DNA of 64,000 nucleotides from Micromonospora carbonacea (GCF_014205165.1 NZ_JACHMZ010000001.1:6368501-6432500), one strand, 5' to 3'. Positions 33,826 through 42,880 are shown, counted from the stretch's first letter. The notes: generated by a model not told the origin, from the sequence alone. Numbers and translations: made by a program.

Positions 33826-35196
33826 TCAGGCGAAGTCGAACACGAGCGGGAAGGCCAGGACGACGACCCAGGCCCAGCCGGCGTACACGGCGAGGTAGCG
33901 GGTCTGCCAGCGTTCCAGGCGGGCGAAGGGGGTGCGGCCCCGGACGAAGCCGAGGAACAGCCACGCCGACCAGGCCAGGTTGGTCAGCAGGACGATGTTC
34001 TCGCCCAGCGCCGCCGTCTTGTTGGGGCTGAAGCCCCACTCGGTGATCCGGCCGGTGATCGCCACCAGCACCAGGACGTCGATGACCAGGGCGCTGACGA
34101 CGAGCGCCAGTTGCAGGCGGTCGAACAGGCCGGGCCGGGCCACGGCGTCGCGGGCGGAGATGGCGTACAGCAGCAGGCCCAGCACGACGACGAGCAGCAG
34201 GTCGAACAGGATGAGCACGTCGCGCTCGACGTCGATGCCGCTGGTGGTCCACGCGACGGCGGCCAGGAACGCCACCAGGGTGGCGGCGAACAGCGGGGTG
34301 AAGACCCGGGTCAGCACCGGGGCCATGTTCTCGATGACGCTCTGCTTCGCCTCCACCAGCCACGCCGACACGACGACCGCCGCCATCCCGCCGCACGGCA
34401 GCAGCCACGAGCTGATGAAGCCCTCGGCGTCGATGCCGATGGCCCGGAAGGTGCCGGCGGTGAAGGCCGTGAGCACGCCACCGCCCAGGGCGAGGAGGCT
34501 GAAGTAGATCACCCACTCGCCGGTGAACCGGATGAAGTCCATCCGGCGCCGCTCGGAGCGCCAGTCACCGCCCACGTAGGCCACGCCGACGACCAGCCAC
34601 AGCGCGAGCGGCAGGTGGATCGCCGTGAGCCCGAACGACTGCGAGTCCCCGGCGAGCGGGTACGCGTTCGCGGCGACCCCGCCGAGGGCGAACAGCGCCG
34701 CGAGCGCCCCGACGACACGGACGCCGACCCGGCGCTGCCAGGCGAAGTACGCGGCCAGCGCCGGCAGCGCGAACAGGCTCAGGTTGCGGGCGTAGAAGGC
34801 GGCGTCCTCGTCGGCCAGGTCGAGCCCGAACCAGCTCGGCACCTTGATCGCGAGTGCCGCGAGGGCCGCGCAGAGCACCATGACGGGCAGTTCGCGGCGG
34901 GTGCGGGCGGCGGCGGGCGCGTCCGGCTCCCCGGGCAGCACGAGTTGCTTCCACAACCGCTCGGAGTGCTCGCGGGCGAACTCCCGCGACAGCTCGTCGA
35001 GGCTGCCCATGCGCTTGACGGCGATGAGGAACGCCTCGTCGGTGCGCAGTCCCGCCTCGGTCAGCTCGGTGATCCGGCTGCGCAGGTGGTCCTCCAGCTC
35101 CTCGGTGTCGGCGTGGTGCAGCTCCCGGCGGCGGCGCGTGTAGGCCCGCCACTGCGCGATCTGGCCTTCCAGGTCGCTGTCGCTGTCGAGGGTCAT
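33826..35196 (-). CDS. multipass membrane protein in PadR operon
   Basis: The 456-residue protein starts with a soluble helical segment of about 85 residues (a HAAS-like region, with LHHADTEELEDHLRSRITEL and FLIAVKRMG) followed by about ten hydrophobic helices. Its ATG overlaps the stop of a PadR-family repressor gene. PadR-permease pairs of this kind are thought to be stress- or drug-responsive; the function of this permease domain is unknown. Whether it transports anything cannot be told. Confidence 0.65.
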   Translation of the reverse strand: MTLDSDSDLEGQIAQWRAYTRRRRELHHADTEELEDHLRSRITELTEAGLRTDEAFLIAVKRMGSLDELSREFAREHSERLWKQLVLPGEPDAPAAARTRRELPVMVLCAALAALAIKVPSWFGLDLADEDAAFYARNLSLFALPALAAYFAWQRRVGVRVVGALAALFALGGVAANAYPLAGDSQSFGLTAIHLPLALWLVVGVAYVGGDWRSERRRMDFIRFTGEWVIYFSLLALGGGVLTAFTAGTFRAIGIDAEGFISSWLLPCGGMAAVVVSAWLVEAKQSVIENMAPVLTRVFTPLFAATLVAFLAAVAWTTSGIDVERDVLILFDLLLVVVLGLLLYAISARDAVARPGLFDRLQLALVVSALVIDVLVLVAITGRITEWGFSPNKTAALGENIVLLTNLAWSAWLFLGFVRGRTPFARLERWQTRYLAVYAGWAWVVVLAFPLVFDFA

Positions 35197-35567
35197 CGTC
35201 CCGCCTCCCAGGCCGGTGCCACGATCGGGTTGATGGACCGGGTCGTGTTCCAGACGCCGCGCAGGGCGTCGACGACCGCGGCCCACTGGCGGTGCTGCTC
35301 GACCAGCTCGGCCCGGCCCTGGTCGGTGATGCGGTAGTACTTGCGGCGGCGTCCCCCGGGCGGGGTCTGCCAGTACGACTCGACGTGCCCGAGCCGCTCC
35401 AGGCGGTGCAGCAGCGGGTAGAGCAGACCCTCGGTCCACTCCAGCCGCCCGCCCGAAAGCTCGTTGACCTGCTTGAGGATCGCGTAGCCGTAGCTCTCGC
35501 CCTCGGCGAGGATCCCCAGCACGAGCGGCGTCGCCGAGGCGGCGACGAGGTCCTTGGTGATGTGCAT
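35193..35567 (-). CDS. PadR-family transcriptional repressor
   Basis: The 124-residue protein is a typical PadR winged-helix repressor: LVLGILAEGESYGYAILKQV (helices 1-2), GRLEWTEGLLYPLLHRLERLG (recognition and wing) and GRRRKYYRITDQGRAEL, then a C-terminal dimer helix. It is cotranscribed with a membrane protein through an ATGA overlap. A near-palindrome over its own promoter suggests autoregulation. Confidence 0.85.
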   Translation of the reverse strand: MHITKDLVAASATPLVLGILAEGESYGYAILKQVNELSGGRLEWTEGLLYPLLHRLERLGHVESYWQTPPGGRRRKYYRITDQGRAELVEQHRQWAAVVDALRGVWNTTRSINPIVAPAWEAGR

Positions 35568-35580
35568 CCGACCACCTATC

Positions 35581-35625
35581 CCTAGAACTGCAATGCATAG
35601 TAGTTCTAGGTAACACGCCCCGCAA
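35581..35625 (-). promoter_or_regulatory. padR promoter with near-palindromic operator
   Basis: On the minus strand, -35 TTGCGG (35625-35620) and -10 TACTAT (35602-35597) are 17 bases apart. A 30-base near-palindrome (35581-35610) with arms CCTAGAACT and AGTTCTAGG and centre ATGCAT covers the -10. It is a good candidate site for the PadR protein encoded 13 bases downstream. Confidence 0.75.
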
Positions 35626-35739
35626 TCCCCTCCGGCGGGACCACCCGCCGCCTGGCGTTTTGCCGTTCCGGCAACTTCTCTTGTCGGATCGGCGGGCCGC
35701 GCGGCACGGTGGGCGCACGACGAGTGGAGGAGGCGCACG

Positions 35740-37320
35740 GTGGACGAGGCGTACGACGTGGTGGTGGTCGGCGGGGGCGCGGCCGGGCTGAGCGGGGCCC
35801 TGGCCCTCGCCCGGGCGCGGCGGTCGGTGCTGGTGGTGGACGCCGGGCAGCCGCGCAACGCCCCGGCCGGGCACGTGCACAACTACCTGGGCCGGGAGGG
35901 CACCCCGCCGGCCGAGCTGGTGGCGGCCGGGCGCGACGAGGTGACCCGCTACGGCGGCGAGATCGTCGCCGGCCGGGTCGAGGCGGCGGCCCGGGAGGGC
36001 ACCGGCTTCGTGGTCACGCTGGACGGCGGGCGGGCCGTGCGGGCGCGGCGGCTGCTGGTGGCGACCGGGCTCGTCGACGAGCTGCCCGACGTGCCGGGGC
36101 TGGCCGAGCGGTGGGGGCGCGACGTGCTGCACTGCCCGTACTGCCACGGCTGGGAGGTCCGGGACCGGCGCATCGGCGTCCTGGCCACCGGGCCGACAGC
36201 CGTGCACCAGGGGGAGCTGTGGCGGCAGTGGAGCCCGCACGTGCTGCTCCTGCTGCACGACGCGACGCTCGCCGCCGAGGACGCCGAGCGGCTCGCCGCC
36301 CGGGAGATCACCGTCGTGCCGGGCCCGGTCGCGGCGGTCGAGGTCACCGACGACACCCTGACCGGCGTACGGCTGGCCTCCGGCGAGGTCGTCGCGCTCG
36401 ACGCGGTGGTCGTCGCGCCCCGGTTCACCGCCCGCGCCGCGGTGCTGGAGTCGCTGGGGTGCAAGCCGGTCGACGTCGAGTTCGGCGGGCAGGTGATCGG
36501 CAGCCAGGTGCCGGCCGACCCGACCGGGGCCACCGCCGTGCCCGGGGTGTGGGTCGCGGGCAACGTGGCCGACGTGCGCGCCCAGGTCGTCTCCTCCGCC
36601 GCGGCGGGCCTGACCGCCGGCGCGGCGGTCAACGCCGACCTCGTCGCCGAGGAGGGCCGCGCCGCCGTCGACGCCTACCGGGAGCGGCTGCGGACGATGT
36701 TCGAGGAGGCCGCCTGGGAGGAGCGCTACCGCGCCCGGCCGACGGTCTGGAGCGGCCGACCGAACCCCCAGCTCGTCGCGGAGATCACCGGGCTGCCGGC
36801 GGGCCGGGCGCTCGACGTCGGCTGCGGCGAGGGCGCCGACGCCGGCTGGCTCGCCGGGCGGGGCTGGCGGGTCACGGCGGTCGACATCTCCGCCACCGCC
36901 CTGGAGCGGGCCGCCGCCCACGCCGCGGCGGCGGGCCCCGAGGTCGCCGACCGCATCGAGTGGCTGCACGCCGACCTGCGCGTCCGGCCGCCGGCCGAGG
37001 GCGCGTACGACCTGGTGTCGGCGCAGTTCATGCACCTGCCGGGCGCGGCGCGGCGGGAGCTGTTCGCGCGGCTCGCCGCGGCGGTCGCGCCGGGCGGGAC
37101 GCTGCTGATCGTCGGGCACCACCCGCGTGACCTGCGCACCACCGCCCACCGGATGCACTTCCCGGACGCGATGTACACCGCCGAGGAGGTCGCGTCCGCC
37201 CTCGACCCCGCCGCCTGGCAGGTGCTGGCCACCGAGACCCGGGCCCGGAACACGGTCGACCCGGAGGGCCGCGAGGTCACCATCCACGACGCCGTGCTGG
37301 TCGCCCGCCGCCGGGCGTGA
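35740..37320 (+). CDS. FAD/NAD(P) oxidoreductase-SAM methyltransferase fusion
   Basis: The 526-residue protein fuses two enzymes. Residues 1-310 are a thioredoxin-reductase-like flavoprotein: GGGAAGLSGALALARA dinucleotide motif at the N-terminus, CPYC redox pair (HCPYCHGWE, about residue 130) and the closing GVWVAGNVADVRAQ motif. Residues about 325-526 are a class I methyltransferase with the SAM motif ALDVGCGEGADAGWLA. It would reduce a disulfide or related substrate and methylate a thiol-like or other acceptor; such fusions occur in other actinomycetes, the true substrate being unknown to me. GTG start with GGAGGAGG six bases upstream. Confidence 0.8.
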   Translation: MDEAYDVVVVGGGAAGLSGALALARARRSVLVVDAGQPRNAPAGHVHNYLGREGTPPAELVAAGRDEVTRYGGEIVAGRVEAAAREGTGFVVTLDGGRAVRARRLLVATGLVDELPDVPGLAERWGRDVLHCPYCHGWEVRDRRIGVLATGPTAVHQGELWRQWSPHVLLLLHDATLAAEDAERLAAREITVVPGPVAAVEVTDDTLTGVRLASGEVVALDAVVVAPRFTARAAVLESLGCKPVDVEFGGQVIGSQVPADPTGATAVPGVWVAGNVADVRAQVVSSAAAGLTAGAAVNADLVAEEGRAAVDAYRERLRTMFEEAAWEERYRARPTVWSGRPNPQLVAEITGLPAGRALDVGCGEGADAGWLAGRGWRVTAVDISATALERAAAHAAAAGPEVADRIEWLHADLRVRPPAEGAYDLVSAQFMHLPGAARRELFARLAAAVAPGGTLLIVGHHPRDLRTTAHRMHFPDAMYTAEEVASALDPAAWQVLATETRARNTVDPEGREVTIHDAVLVARRRA

Positions 37321-37328
37321 CCGGCCCC

Positions 37329-37357
37329 GCCCGGTGCGCCGCACGCGCGCACCGGGC
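37329..37357. terminator. bidirectional hairpin terminator
   Basis: A perfect 10-pair stem (37329-37338 with 37348-37357, nine-base loop) between the fusion gene and the convergent alpha-galactosidase gene. Confidence 0.75.
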
Positions 37358-37369
37358 TGGGCCCGCGCG

Positions 37370-39016
37370 TCAGGCGCGGGAGCAGGGGCTGCCGTTGAGG
37401 GTGAAGGCCGCCGGTGCGGCCGAGTCGCCGGTGTGGTTGGCCTGGAAGCCGATGGACACCGAGCCGCCGGGCGGGATCGCCGCGTTGTAGCTGACGTTGG
37501 TGGCGCTGACCTGCCCGCTGGTCGGGGCGTAGGTGGCGTTCCAGCCGCCGGTGATGCTCTGCCCGGCCGGCAGGGTGAACGCCAGGGACCACCCGTTGAT
37601 CGCCGAGCTGCCCGTGTTGGTGATCGTGATGTCCTCGGTCAGGCCCGTGCTCCACGCGTTGACGGTCGCGCCGACCCGGCACCCGGCCGCCGGCGGGCCC
37701 GTCGTGGGCGGCGGAGTGGGCGAGGGCGGGGTGGGCGGCGGGGTCGTGGTGGGGGGCGGGGTGCTGCCCGGGCCGCTGACCCGGTAGACGACCGTGCCGT
37801 GGCTCGGGACGCTGGCCGAGATCGTCCCGGTGGTGGTGGTGCTGGTGCCGTTGGTCCACGCGTCGCGCAGGGTGAGGGTGCCGGGGCTCATGCCGATCGC
37901 GGGGGCCGTGGTCGAGACCGTCGTGGTCGCGCTGCCCTGGTTGAACAGCGCCACCGCCACGTCGCCGTCGGCCAGCTTCTTCGCCAGCACCCGGCGGGTG
38001 CCGTCGTTGGACACCTGCACCCCCTGGAGGCCGAGGGGGTCCTGGTTGATCGCGATCAGGTTCTGGTTCTTGAGGATGGTCTGCGTCGCCGCGTTCATCG
38101 ACCGGATGTCGTTGCCCGCGATGAGCGGCGACGCCATGATCGCCCACATCGCGAAGTGGCTACGCATCTCCGTGTCGGTCATCCCGCCCCGACCGACCTC
38201 CATCATGTCCGGGTCGTTGAACGCGCCCGGCCGGGCGTACGACGCCAGCGGCACGGTCACGTCGATGATGTTCTGGATCCCCATCGGGTAGCCGTTGGTC
38301 TGCCCGGTGTTCCACGCGTTGGTGATGTCCTCCGTGGTCCGCCACATGTTCGCCACGTCGCCCCAGTTGCGCTGGGGACCCGTCTTCGCGTGGATGCTGT
38401 TCGGGTTGATGCTGTACACGATCGGCCGGTCGGTCGCCGCCAGCGCGTCGCGCATCTTCGCGAACGTCGCGACCTGGTCGTTGATCGAGCCCTCCGGGGA
38501 GCACCAGTCGTACTTGAGGAAGTCGACCCCCCAGGCGGCGAACTGCCGCGCGTCCTGGACCTCGTGCCCCCGGCTGCCGGTCGCCCCCGGGTACCCGCCG
38601 AAGTACTGCGCGCAGGTCTTGTCCACCGGCACCTGGTAGATGCCGAACTTGAGGCCCTTGCCGTGGATGTAGTCCCCCAGCGCCTTCATCCTGCTGGGGA
38701 AGCGCCCCGGATCGCCCTGGAGGTTGCCGGCGGAGTCCCGGTTGGGGTTGAACCAGCAGTCGTCCACCACCACGTACTGGTAGCCCAGGTCCCGCATGCC
38801 GGTGCTGACGATCGCGTCCGCCATCTGCCGGATCAACGCCTCGTTGATGTTGCAACCGAACGTGTTCCAGCTGTTCCAGCCCATCGGCGGGGTGCGGGCC
38901 ACCCCGTTCTCCAACGCCTGGCCCGCCGGGGCGTGCAGGCCCACGGCGGCGCCGACCAGCAGGAGCCCGGCCGCCAGGGCGGTCACCCACCGCCGGCGGG
39001 AAGTGGTACGTCTCAT
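37370..39016 (-). CDS. alpha-galactosidase, GH27, with CBM2
   Basis: The 548-residue secreted enzyme releases alpha-galactose from galactomannans and similar chains. It has a signal peptide (to about residue 34), a GH27 barrel (about 35-320: TPPMGWNSWNTFGC start, YVVVDDCW, nucleophile Asp in LKYDWC near residue 160, acid/base Asp in FNDPDMMEVG near 218), a beta-sandwich C-domain (about 320-410), a Pro/Thr linker and a CBM2 (about 445-548, CRVGATVNAWSTG to CSRA). ATG 39016 has GAGGAG upstream. An operator-like palindrome lies 83 bases before the start. Confidence 0.88.
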   Translation of the reverse strand: MRRTTSRRRWVTALAAGLLLVGAAVGLHAPAGQALENGVARTPPMGWNSWNTFGCNINEALIRQMADAIVSTGMRDLGYQYVVVDDCWFNPNRDSAGNLQGDPGRFPSRMKALGDYIHGKGLKFGIYQVPVDKTCAQYFGGYPGATGSRGHEVQDARQFAAWGVDFLKYDWCSPEGSINDQVATFAKMRDALAATDRPIVYSINPNSIHAKTGPQRNWGDVANMWRTTEDITNAWNTGQTNGYPMGIQNIIDVTVPLASYARPGAFNDPDMMEVGRGGMTDTEMRSHFAMWAIMASPLIAGNDIRSMNAATQTILKNQNLIAINQDPLGLQGVQVSNDGTRRVLAKKLADGDVAVALFNQGSATTTVSTTAPAIGMSPGTLTLRDAWTNGTSTTTTGTISASVPSHGTVVYRVSGPGSTPPPTTTPPPTPPSPTPPPTTGPPAAGCRVGATVNAWSTGLTEDITITNTGSSAINGWSLAFTLPAGQSITGGWNATYAPTSGQVSATNVSYNAAIPPGGSVSIGFQANHTGDSAAPAAFTLNGSPCSRA

Positions 39017-39098
39017 CGTTGTCTCCTCTTCGGCGGCGGAGCCGGCCGCCGCGGACGCCGGACCGGGCAACCCCGGGCCAGATAACTATCAGCGTCTA

Positions 39099-39112
39099 TG
39101 TTATCGGTAACA
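39099..39112 (-). promoter_or_regulatory. LacI-type operator-like site before GH27 gene
   Basis: TGTTATCGGTAACA is a near-perfect palindrome (arms TGTTA and TAACA) matching the sites upstream of the GH43 genes. It lies in the probable promoter of the alpha-galactosidase gene. Confidence 0.55.
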
Positions 39113-39225
39113 GCGCCGCCGCCGGAGCACCCGCTCCCGACCCCGTCGACCCGGGCCACCCCGCCACAACCCGGCGGCGGACCGGCGGAGACATCCGTTC
39201 GGTGTGACGTGCCTCACCGCATTTG

Positions 39226-39255
39226 GGAAACCGGGGCGGGGCCGGGGATCGTCTT
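39226..39255 (+). promoter_or_regulatory. ECF-type promoter, probably autoregulated
   Basis: GGAAAC (39226-39231) and CGTCTT (39250-39255), 18 bases apart, resemble the GGAAC/CGTC boxes of ECF sigma-factor promoters. Transcription would start within a few bases of the GTG at 39263. Confidence 0.5.
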
Positions 39256-39262
39256 GCCTGTT

Positions 39263-39814
39263 GTGAGACAGAGCTTGGAGACCCTCGACGAGGGTGCGCT
39301 GCTGCGCCGCGTCGCCCGGGGCGACCGGCGGGCCTTCGACGAGCTGTACCGCCGCACGTCGCCCTGGTTGACCGCCCGGCTGCGGCGGCGCTGCGCCGAC
39401 GACGACGTGGTTGCCGAGGTGCTCCAGGACACCTACCTCGCGGTGTGGCGGTCGGCCGCCAGCCAGGCCCGGCACTCGGGCGGCGGCAGCGCCGTCGGCT
39501 GGCTCTGGACGATCGCCGCGCACCGGCTGGTCGACGCGTTCCGTGCCCGCGCCCGCGCCGCTCGGGTCCCGACGGTGCAGACCTTCGCCACCGTCGCCCC
39601 CGCCGCCGAGGAGGAGGCGCTGGCCGGCGGGATGGACGCCGACCTGGAGCAGGCCCTGCTGGCGCTGCCGCCCAACCTGCGCCGGGTGCTGCGCGCCATG
39701 GTGCTCGACGGGCTGACCACGCGGGAGACCTCGGTGCTGCTCGGCATGCCGGAGGGCACCGTGAAGACGTACGCGCGGCGGGCCCGCATCGCGCTACGGG
39801 AGGCGCTGTCATGA
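39263..39814 (+). CDS. ECF RNA polymerase sigma factor
   Basis: The 183-residue sigma factor has region 2 (RRAFDELYRRTSPWLTARLRRR and VLQDTYLAVWRSA, about residues 15-60) and region 4 (about 125-180, LPPNLRRVLRAMVLDGLTTRETSVLLG). No upstream ribosome site is visible; the GTG at 39263 lies just where an ECF-like promoter would start the message, so it may be leaderless. Its TGA overlaps the ATG of its anti-sigma gene. It probably drives its own five-gene operon. Confidence 0.75.
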   Translation: MRQSLETLDEGALLRRVARGDRRAFDELYRRTSPWLTARLRRRCADDDVVAEVLQDTYLAVWRSAASQARHSGGGSAVGWLWTIAAHRLVDAFRARARAARVPTVQTFATVAPAAEEEALAGGMDADLEQALLALPPNLRRVLRAMVLDGLTTRETSVLLGMPEGTVKTYARRARIALREALS

Positions 39815-40605
39815 CCGACCACCCCACCCCCGTCCTCCTCTCCCGGTACGCCACCGGCGACGACGGCGTCGACGACGTCACCGTCTGGGCCGTCGAGGCG
39901 CACCTGGAGTCCTGCGCCGGCTGCCGGGCGCTGCTGGCCGGCGCGGTCGACCCGGCCGCCCGGCAACTGCTGGACCGGGTGGCCGTCGGGATCGCCGCCG
40001 GGGTCGACGCCGGGCCCGGACCGGTGCGTCGTCGCCGGCTGCGGCGCACCGGTGTCGCCGCGCGGCTCCTGCCCTGGCTGGCCACGGCCACCGCGCTGGT
40101 GCTCGTCGCCGTCCTGCTGGAGATGGTGTCGGTCCGGATGCCGTCCCCGGTGCTGCTGGTCGCGCCGCTGGCGCCGCTGCTGATGGTGGCCGCCGCGTGG
40201 AGCCGACGCACCGATCCGGCCTGGGAACTGATCGCCACCACGCCCCGCGCCGGGCTGTCGCTGCTGCTGCGCCGGGCCCTGGCGATCCTGACGGCGGTCG
40301 TCCCGGTGCTGGCCGTGGCGGGCTGGTGGACCGGGCACGCGCCGGCGGTGTGGCTGCTGCCGTGCTTGGCCTTCACCGCGGGCGCCCTGGCGCTGGGCGG
40401 GCTGGTCGGGGTGGACCGGGCGGCGCTCGGCCTGGCGGTCGCCTGGTCCGCCGGCGTGATCACCCCGAGCCTGGTCGGCCAGGAGCTGCCGATCTTCCTC
40501 GAGACCCGTAGCTGGCCTGGCTGGGCGCTGGCCACCGTCGCGCTGAGCGCGGCGGTGCTCCTGCGGGCCACCGACCACAGTCGGCTGCGCGCCGACCGGA
40601 GCTGA
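39811..40605 (+). CDS. zinc-finger (ZAS) anti-sigma membrane protein
   Basis: The 264-residue protein begins with a zf-HC2/ZAS motif (HLESCAGC, i.e. His-x3-Cys-x2-Cys, about residues 28-38) that would bind the sigma factor of the preceding gene, followed by about six membrane helices (about 78-255). Overlap ATGA with the sigma gene supports the pair. A signal that frees the sigma factor is unknown, but the ABC transporter in the same operon suggests envelope or antibiotic stress. Confidence 0.78.
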   Translation: MTDHPTPVLLSRYATGDDGVDDVTVWAVEAHLESCAGCRALLAGAVDPAARQLLDRVAVGIAAGVDAGPGPVRRRRLRRTGVAARLLPWLATATALVLVAVLLEMVSVRMPSPVLLVAPLAPLLMVAAAWSRRTDPAWELIATTPRAGLSLLLRRALAILTAVVPVLAVAGWWTGHAPAVWLLPCLAFTAGALALGGLVGVDRAALGLAVAWSAGVITPSLVGQELPIFLETRSWPGWALATVALSAAVLLRATDHSRLRADRS

Positions 40606-40697
40606 CCGGCCCGGGCGTCACCGGCGACCCCGGTCGCCCGGGCCGGCGCCACCCTTCTCCGTCGGCGGGCACCGCCGACGACACGACGAACGGAGAG

Positions 40698-41504
40698 ATG
40701 ATGATGCGTGCCGTCAGCGCGGCGGAGACCGCACCGACCACGTACGCGTGGACCGTACACGCCGACAACCTGGCGGTCCGCGCCGGCCGACGCCTCGCCG
40801 TCAACGGGCTCGACCTGGCGCTGGGCACCGGTGTGCACGGGCTGCTCGGCCCGAACGGCGCCGGCAAGACCACCCTGATGCGGGCGCTCGCCACCGTGGT
40901 GAAGCCCGCCGGCGGGCGGCTCGACCTGCTGGGCGAGGACGTCAGCGGCCGCGCTGACCTGCGTCGGGTCCGCCGCAGGCTGGGCTACCTGCCGCAACAC
41001 TTCGGCTTCTACCCGCGCTTCACCGTCCGGGAGTTCGTCGAGTACATGGCCTGGCTCAAGGAGATGCCGAAGGCCGACATCCCCGGCGCGGTCCAGCGGG
41101 CCGTCGACCGGGTGGGCCTGACCGACCGGGCCGACTCCCGGATGAAGACGCTCTCCGGCGGCATGGTGCGCCGCGCCGGGATCGCCCAGGCGATCGTCAA
41201 CGACCCGGAGCTGCTGCTGCTCGACGAGCCGACCGTCGGCCTCGACCCCGAGCAGCGGCTCGACTTCCGCGAGTTGCTCCGCGACATCGGGTCGGACAGC
41301 TGCGTGCTGGTCTCCACCCACCTGGTCGAGGACGTCGCCGTGGCCTGTAGCGACGTGGTGCTGGTCCACGAGGGCCGGCTGGTGTGGCAGGGCACCACGG
41401 CGCAGCTCGCCGCGCAGGGCGGCACCGGCGACGCCGGGGACAGCGCCACCGAGCGCGGCTACTCGGCGCTGCTGCGCGCCCACCGGGAGCGGGTGGCGGC
41501 ATGA
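40698..41504 (+). CDS. ABC-2 type transporter ATPase
   Basis: The 268-residue ATPase has Walker A (GPNGAGKTT, about residue 52), the Q-loop in YLPQHFGFYP, a signature LSGGMVRRAGIAQAI, Walker B (LLLLDEPTVGLD) and switch His (VSTHL). Three consecutive ATG codons follow a GGAG site; the first is used here. Its stop overlaps the next gene. It should power export or a membrane-stress function with the two following membrane proteins. Confidence 0.82.
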   Translation: MMMRAVSAAETAPTTYAWTVHADNLAVRAGRRLAVNGLDLALGTGVHGLLGPNGAGKTTLMRALATVVKPAGGRLDLLGEDVSGRADLRRVRRRLGYLPQHFGFYPRFTVREFVEYMAWLKEMPKADIPGAVQRAVDRVGLTDRADSRMKTLSGGMVRRAGIAQAIVNDPELLLLDEPTVGLDPEQRLDFRELLRDIGSDSCVLVSTHLVEDVAVACSDVVLVHEGRLVWQGTTAQLAAQGGTGDAGDSATERGYSALLRAHRERVAA

Positions 41505-42880
41505 CCGGGCGGATCATGCGGATCGAGGTACGCCGCTCGGCGGTCCCCGGCATCGCCCTGCTGCTGGTGATCGTCGGCGCCGCGCTCATGCTGACCGTCA
41601 CCGGTGGGTACGCGGGACGGTGGACGCAGTTGGCGGTGTACGCCCGGTCCACGCTGATGATGCTGATGCCGCTGGCGCTGGCCGGCGGCGCCTGGCTGGG
41701 ACGCCGCGACCGGCGGCACCGGGTCGACGAGCTGTTCGGCACCACCGTCCGCCCCCGGTGGCGGCGCAGCGTCCCGCTCGCCGCCGGATACGCGCTCGCG
41801 CTGGTCACCGTGTACCTGCTGACGTTCCTCCTCGGGATCCCCTGGGTGGCGCCGAGCGCCGGATACTTCCCCGTCTCGACGATCCCGATCACCGCGGTCG
41901 GCGCGCTCGCGCTGGTCGCCGCCGGCTGGCTGGGCATGGCCGCCGGCCGGGCGGTGCCCCGGGTGGCCACCGCCCCCGTCCTCGCGGTGGTCGCGTTCGC
42001 CGTGCTGACCTTCGTGCCCGACTACGTCTCGATGTCCGGCTACGACGAGAACTTCGTCAAGGTCCGGCCCGACCCGGCGGCGCTGCTGCTGGCCCCGGCC
42101 ATCAATTCGTTGAACGACTTCAAGACGATCCCGTCGTCGGTCAGCCTGCTCCAGGCGCTGTGGCTGGCGGCCCTCGCCACGACCGGGCTGCTGCTGCTCG
42201 GCGCGGTCGGCCGCCGCGCCGTCGCACTGGCCGTGCTGCCGGCCGTGGTCGGCGCCGCCGTCGCGGTGCCGTTGCTGCCCACCGGCGGATACTCCGGGTC
42301 GGCCGTGCTCGATCCGGCCGCCGTCGAGCTGGTCTGCGACGACGACGGCCCCCAGGTCTGTGTGACCCGGGCGCACGCCGCGCTGCTGCCCGAGGTCGTC
42401 GGCCCGGCCCGGAAGACGCTGGCCCTCATCGACGCGAAGCTGCCCGGCACCGCACCCACCCGCGTGGAGGAGGGCCGGCAGCTGGTCGACAACACGGTCC
42501 GGTCGGACGCGAACCACGTCCGCGACGACGGAACCCTGGTCTTCGACGCCCTCTCGATCGGCTGGACCGGCTTCTCCGACGTCTCGCCCGACGAGCTGTC
42601 GGCAGCGCTGCTCGACGCCGCCTGGTGGCGGGAGTGCGAGACCGGGTACCCGACCTTCCTGGCCCGTGCGGTCGCCGTCGCCTGGCTCACCGGCGGGCAG
42701 CCGGACCTCGGTCGGGGGTCGACGGCCCCCGAGGAGCGGGAGAAGGCGGACGCCGCCCTCCGGGAGCTGCGGAACCTGCCCTCCGACGAGCAGCGGAAGC
42801 GGGTGCAGGCGGCCCGGGCCGCCGCGCTCGGCTGCGAGATCGACCGGTTCCACTCGCTGCTGTTCCTGGCGCAGCCGTGA
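41501..42880 (+). CDS. ABC transporter membrane subunit with soluble C-domain
   Basis: The 459-residue protein has six hydrophobic helices (about 15-285) followed by a long soluble tail of about 165 residues (from VELVCDDDGPQVCV on) with two Cys near its start and one near its end. The tail is unusual for an ABC-2 permease and could be an extracytoplasmic or peptidase-like domain; no catalytic motif is evident. ATG overlaps the ATPase stop. Confidence 0.65.
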   Translation: MTGRIMRIEVRRSAVPGIALLLVIVGAALMLTVTGGYAGRWTQLAVYARSTLMMLMPLALAGGAWLGRRDRRHRVDELFGTTVRPRWRRSVPLAAGYALALVTVYLLTFLLGIPWVAPSAGYFPVSTIPITAVGALALVAAGWLGMAAGRAVPRVATAPVLAVVAFAVLTFVPDYVSMSGYDENFVKVRPDPAALLLAPAINSLNDFKTIPSSVSLLQALWLAALATTGLLLLGAVGRRAVALAVLPAVVGAAVAVPLLPTGGYSGSAVLDPAAVELVCDDDGPQVCVTRAHAALLPEVVGPARKTLALIDAKLPGTAPTRVEEGRQLVDNTVRSDANHVRDDGTLVFDALSIGWTGFSDVSPDELSAALLDAAWWRECETGYPTFLARAVAVAWLTGGQPDLGRGSTAPEEREKADAALRELRNLPSDEQRKRVQAARAAALGCEIDRFHSLLFLAQP

